Of a DNA stretch of 5,156 nucleotides, positions 4,726 to 5,156 are shown in pieces. The notes under the pieces were generated by a model that saw only the letters and a program-made list of their open reading frames with translations, did no database searches and had not been told where the DNA came from. Within the stretch, counting starts at the first letter, position 1. The number at the start of each line of letters is the position of its first letter. The stretch is from Verrucomicrobiota bacterium (GTDB lineage Bacteria; Verrucomicrobiota; Verrucomicrobiia; Verrucomicrobiales; DEV007), in assembly GCA_020629815.1 (NCBI GenBank), contig JAHDCN010000223.1:1-5156 (forward strand), given 5' to 3'. A program made the translations under genes and the position numbers.

Positions 4726-5156
4726 ATGATTCAAGTCTCTAAGCTGACGAAGCGCTATGCCAAGCATCTCGCCGTCGATTCGATCTCGTTCGAAGTCGGT
4801 AAGGGCGAAATCGTCGGCTTTCTCGGCCCGAACGGGGCAGGCAAGAGTACGACGCTGAAGATGCTGACCTGCTTCCTTTCTGCGACCGAAGGTTCTGCGA
4901 CGGTGGCAGGCTACGACATTTACGAGGATTCGATCAAGGTCCGGCGTCATGTCGGCTACATGCCGGAAAATGTGCCACTCTATCCTGATTTGCGGGTGAA
5001 CGAATACCTGAAGTTTCGCGCCAACCTGAAAGGGCTGAGTATGCGCGAAACGAAAAAGGCAGTCAGCGAGGTGATGGATACCTGCAGTCTGAATGAGGTG
5101 GAAAAGCGGATCATTGGAACTCTTTCTAAAGGCTACAAGCAGCGTGTCGGTTTGGC
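4726..5156 (+). CDS. ABC transporter ATP-binding protein, GldA-like, 3'-truncated
   Basis: The first 143 residues of an ABC ATPase, running off the window. It shows the N-terminal strand MIQVSKLTKRYAKHLAVDSISFEV, Walker A GPNGAGKST (34-42), and the Q-loop region VGYMPENVPLYPDLRVNEYL (76-95), where Glu81 takes the place of the usual Gln. The ABC signature reads LSKGYKQRVGLA (133-144) instead of LSGGQ. Glu in the Q-loop with an LSKGY signature is typical of GldA-type and ABC-2 export ATPases, which pair with a separate permease, probably encoded downstream. In Bacteroidetes GldA serves gliding; in other phyla such proteins go with ABC-2/Gld-like auxiliary transporters of unknown cargo. The ATG is the only standard start after an upstream in-frame stop at 4684. 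Walker B and the H-loop are outside the window. It follows pdxH by 74 bases on the same strand; co-transcription is possible but unproven. Confidence 0.93.
   Translation, partial: MIQVSKLTKRYAKHLAVDSISFEVGKGEIVGFLGPNGAGKSTTLKMLTCFLSATEGSATVAGYDIYEDSIKVRRHVGYMPENVPLYPDLRVNEYLKFRANLKGLSMRETKKAVSEVMDTCSLNEVEKRIIGTLSKGYKQRVGL

Noticed and set aside
4227..4950. Minus-strand open frames opposite pdxH and the ABC gene
   Set aside because: Shadows of two genes with unmistakable family signatures.
1..5156. CRISPR arrays, insertion sequences, toxin-antitoxin or defence genes
   Set aside because: No regularly spaced repeats, terminal inverted repeats, transposase motifs or defence-type domains were seen on either strand.

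Overview
The window reads as an ordinary bacterial chromosome segment with compact, mostly leaderless-looking or weakly Shine-Dalgarno-marked genes, 4-base gene overlaps and a one-piece tmRNA gene. No mobile-element, phage or CRISPR signature is visible. Gene content and style (condensation-domain-like protein beside a small membrane methyltransferase, a short CNNM/CBS protein, a GldA-like ABC ATPase, few clear ribosome binding sites) make me lean to a planctomycete or a related environmental phylum. This is inference from style, not a phylogenetic result.

Layout. Bases 1-450 (+) hold the 3' part of an alpha/beta-hydrolase-like gene with a GHSLGAD nucleophile elbow, cut by the window edge. 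It converges, with 6 bases between stop codons, on a three-gene minus-strand operon (3424 down to 457): a CNNM/CBS membrane protein, a condensation-domain-like acyltransferase and an isoprenylcysteine-methyltransferase-like membrane protein. Both junctions are ATGA overlaps of 4 bases, so the three are very probably translated in concert. A divergent intergenic region (3425-3543) separates this operon from the tmRNA gene ssrA (3544-3906, +). The tmRNA is complete, with an Ala-type acceptor stem, two clear pseudoknots, a tag reading frame encoding ANDQPELALAA and a genomically encoded CCA. Downstream on the same strand come pdxH (pyridoxamine 5'-phosphate oxidase, 3986-4651) and the start of a GldA-like ABC transporter ATPase (4726 to the window end).

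How they fit together. ssrA and pdxH are housekeeping functions. The minus-strand operon is the accessory-looking part: a putative acyl or condensation transferase, a membrane methyltransferase and a CBS-regulated membrane protein suggest a membrane- or lipid-linked modification module whose substrate cannot be read from the sequence. The most notable non-coding signal is a strong-looking intrinsic terminator (hairpin plus T7) on the minus strand inside the last codons of the methyltransferase gene. If it works, it would create stop-less mRNAs, the substrate of the tmRNA encoded about 2.5 kb away. No gene-free stretch exceeds 300 bases once the tmRNA is counted.
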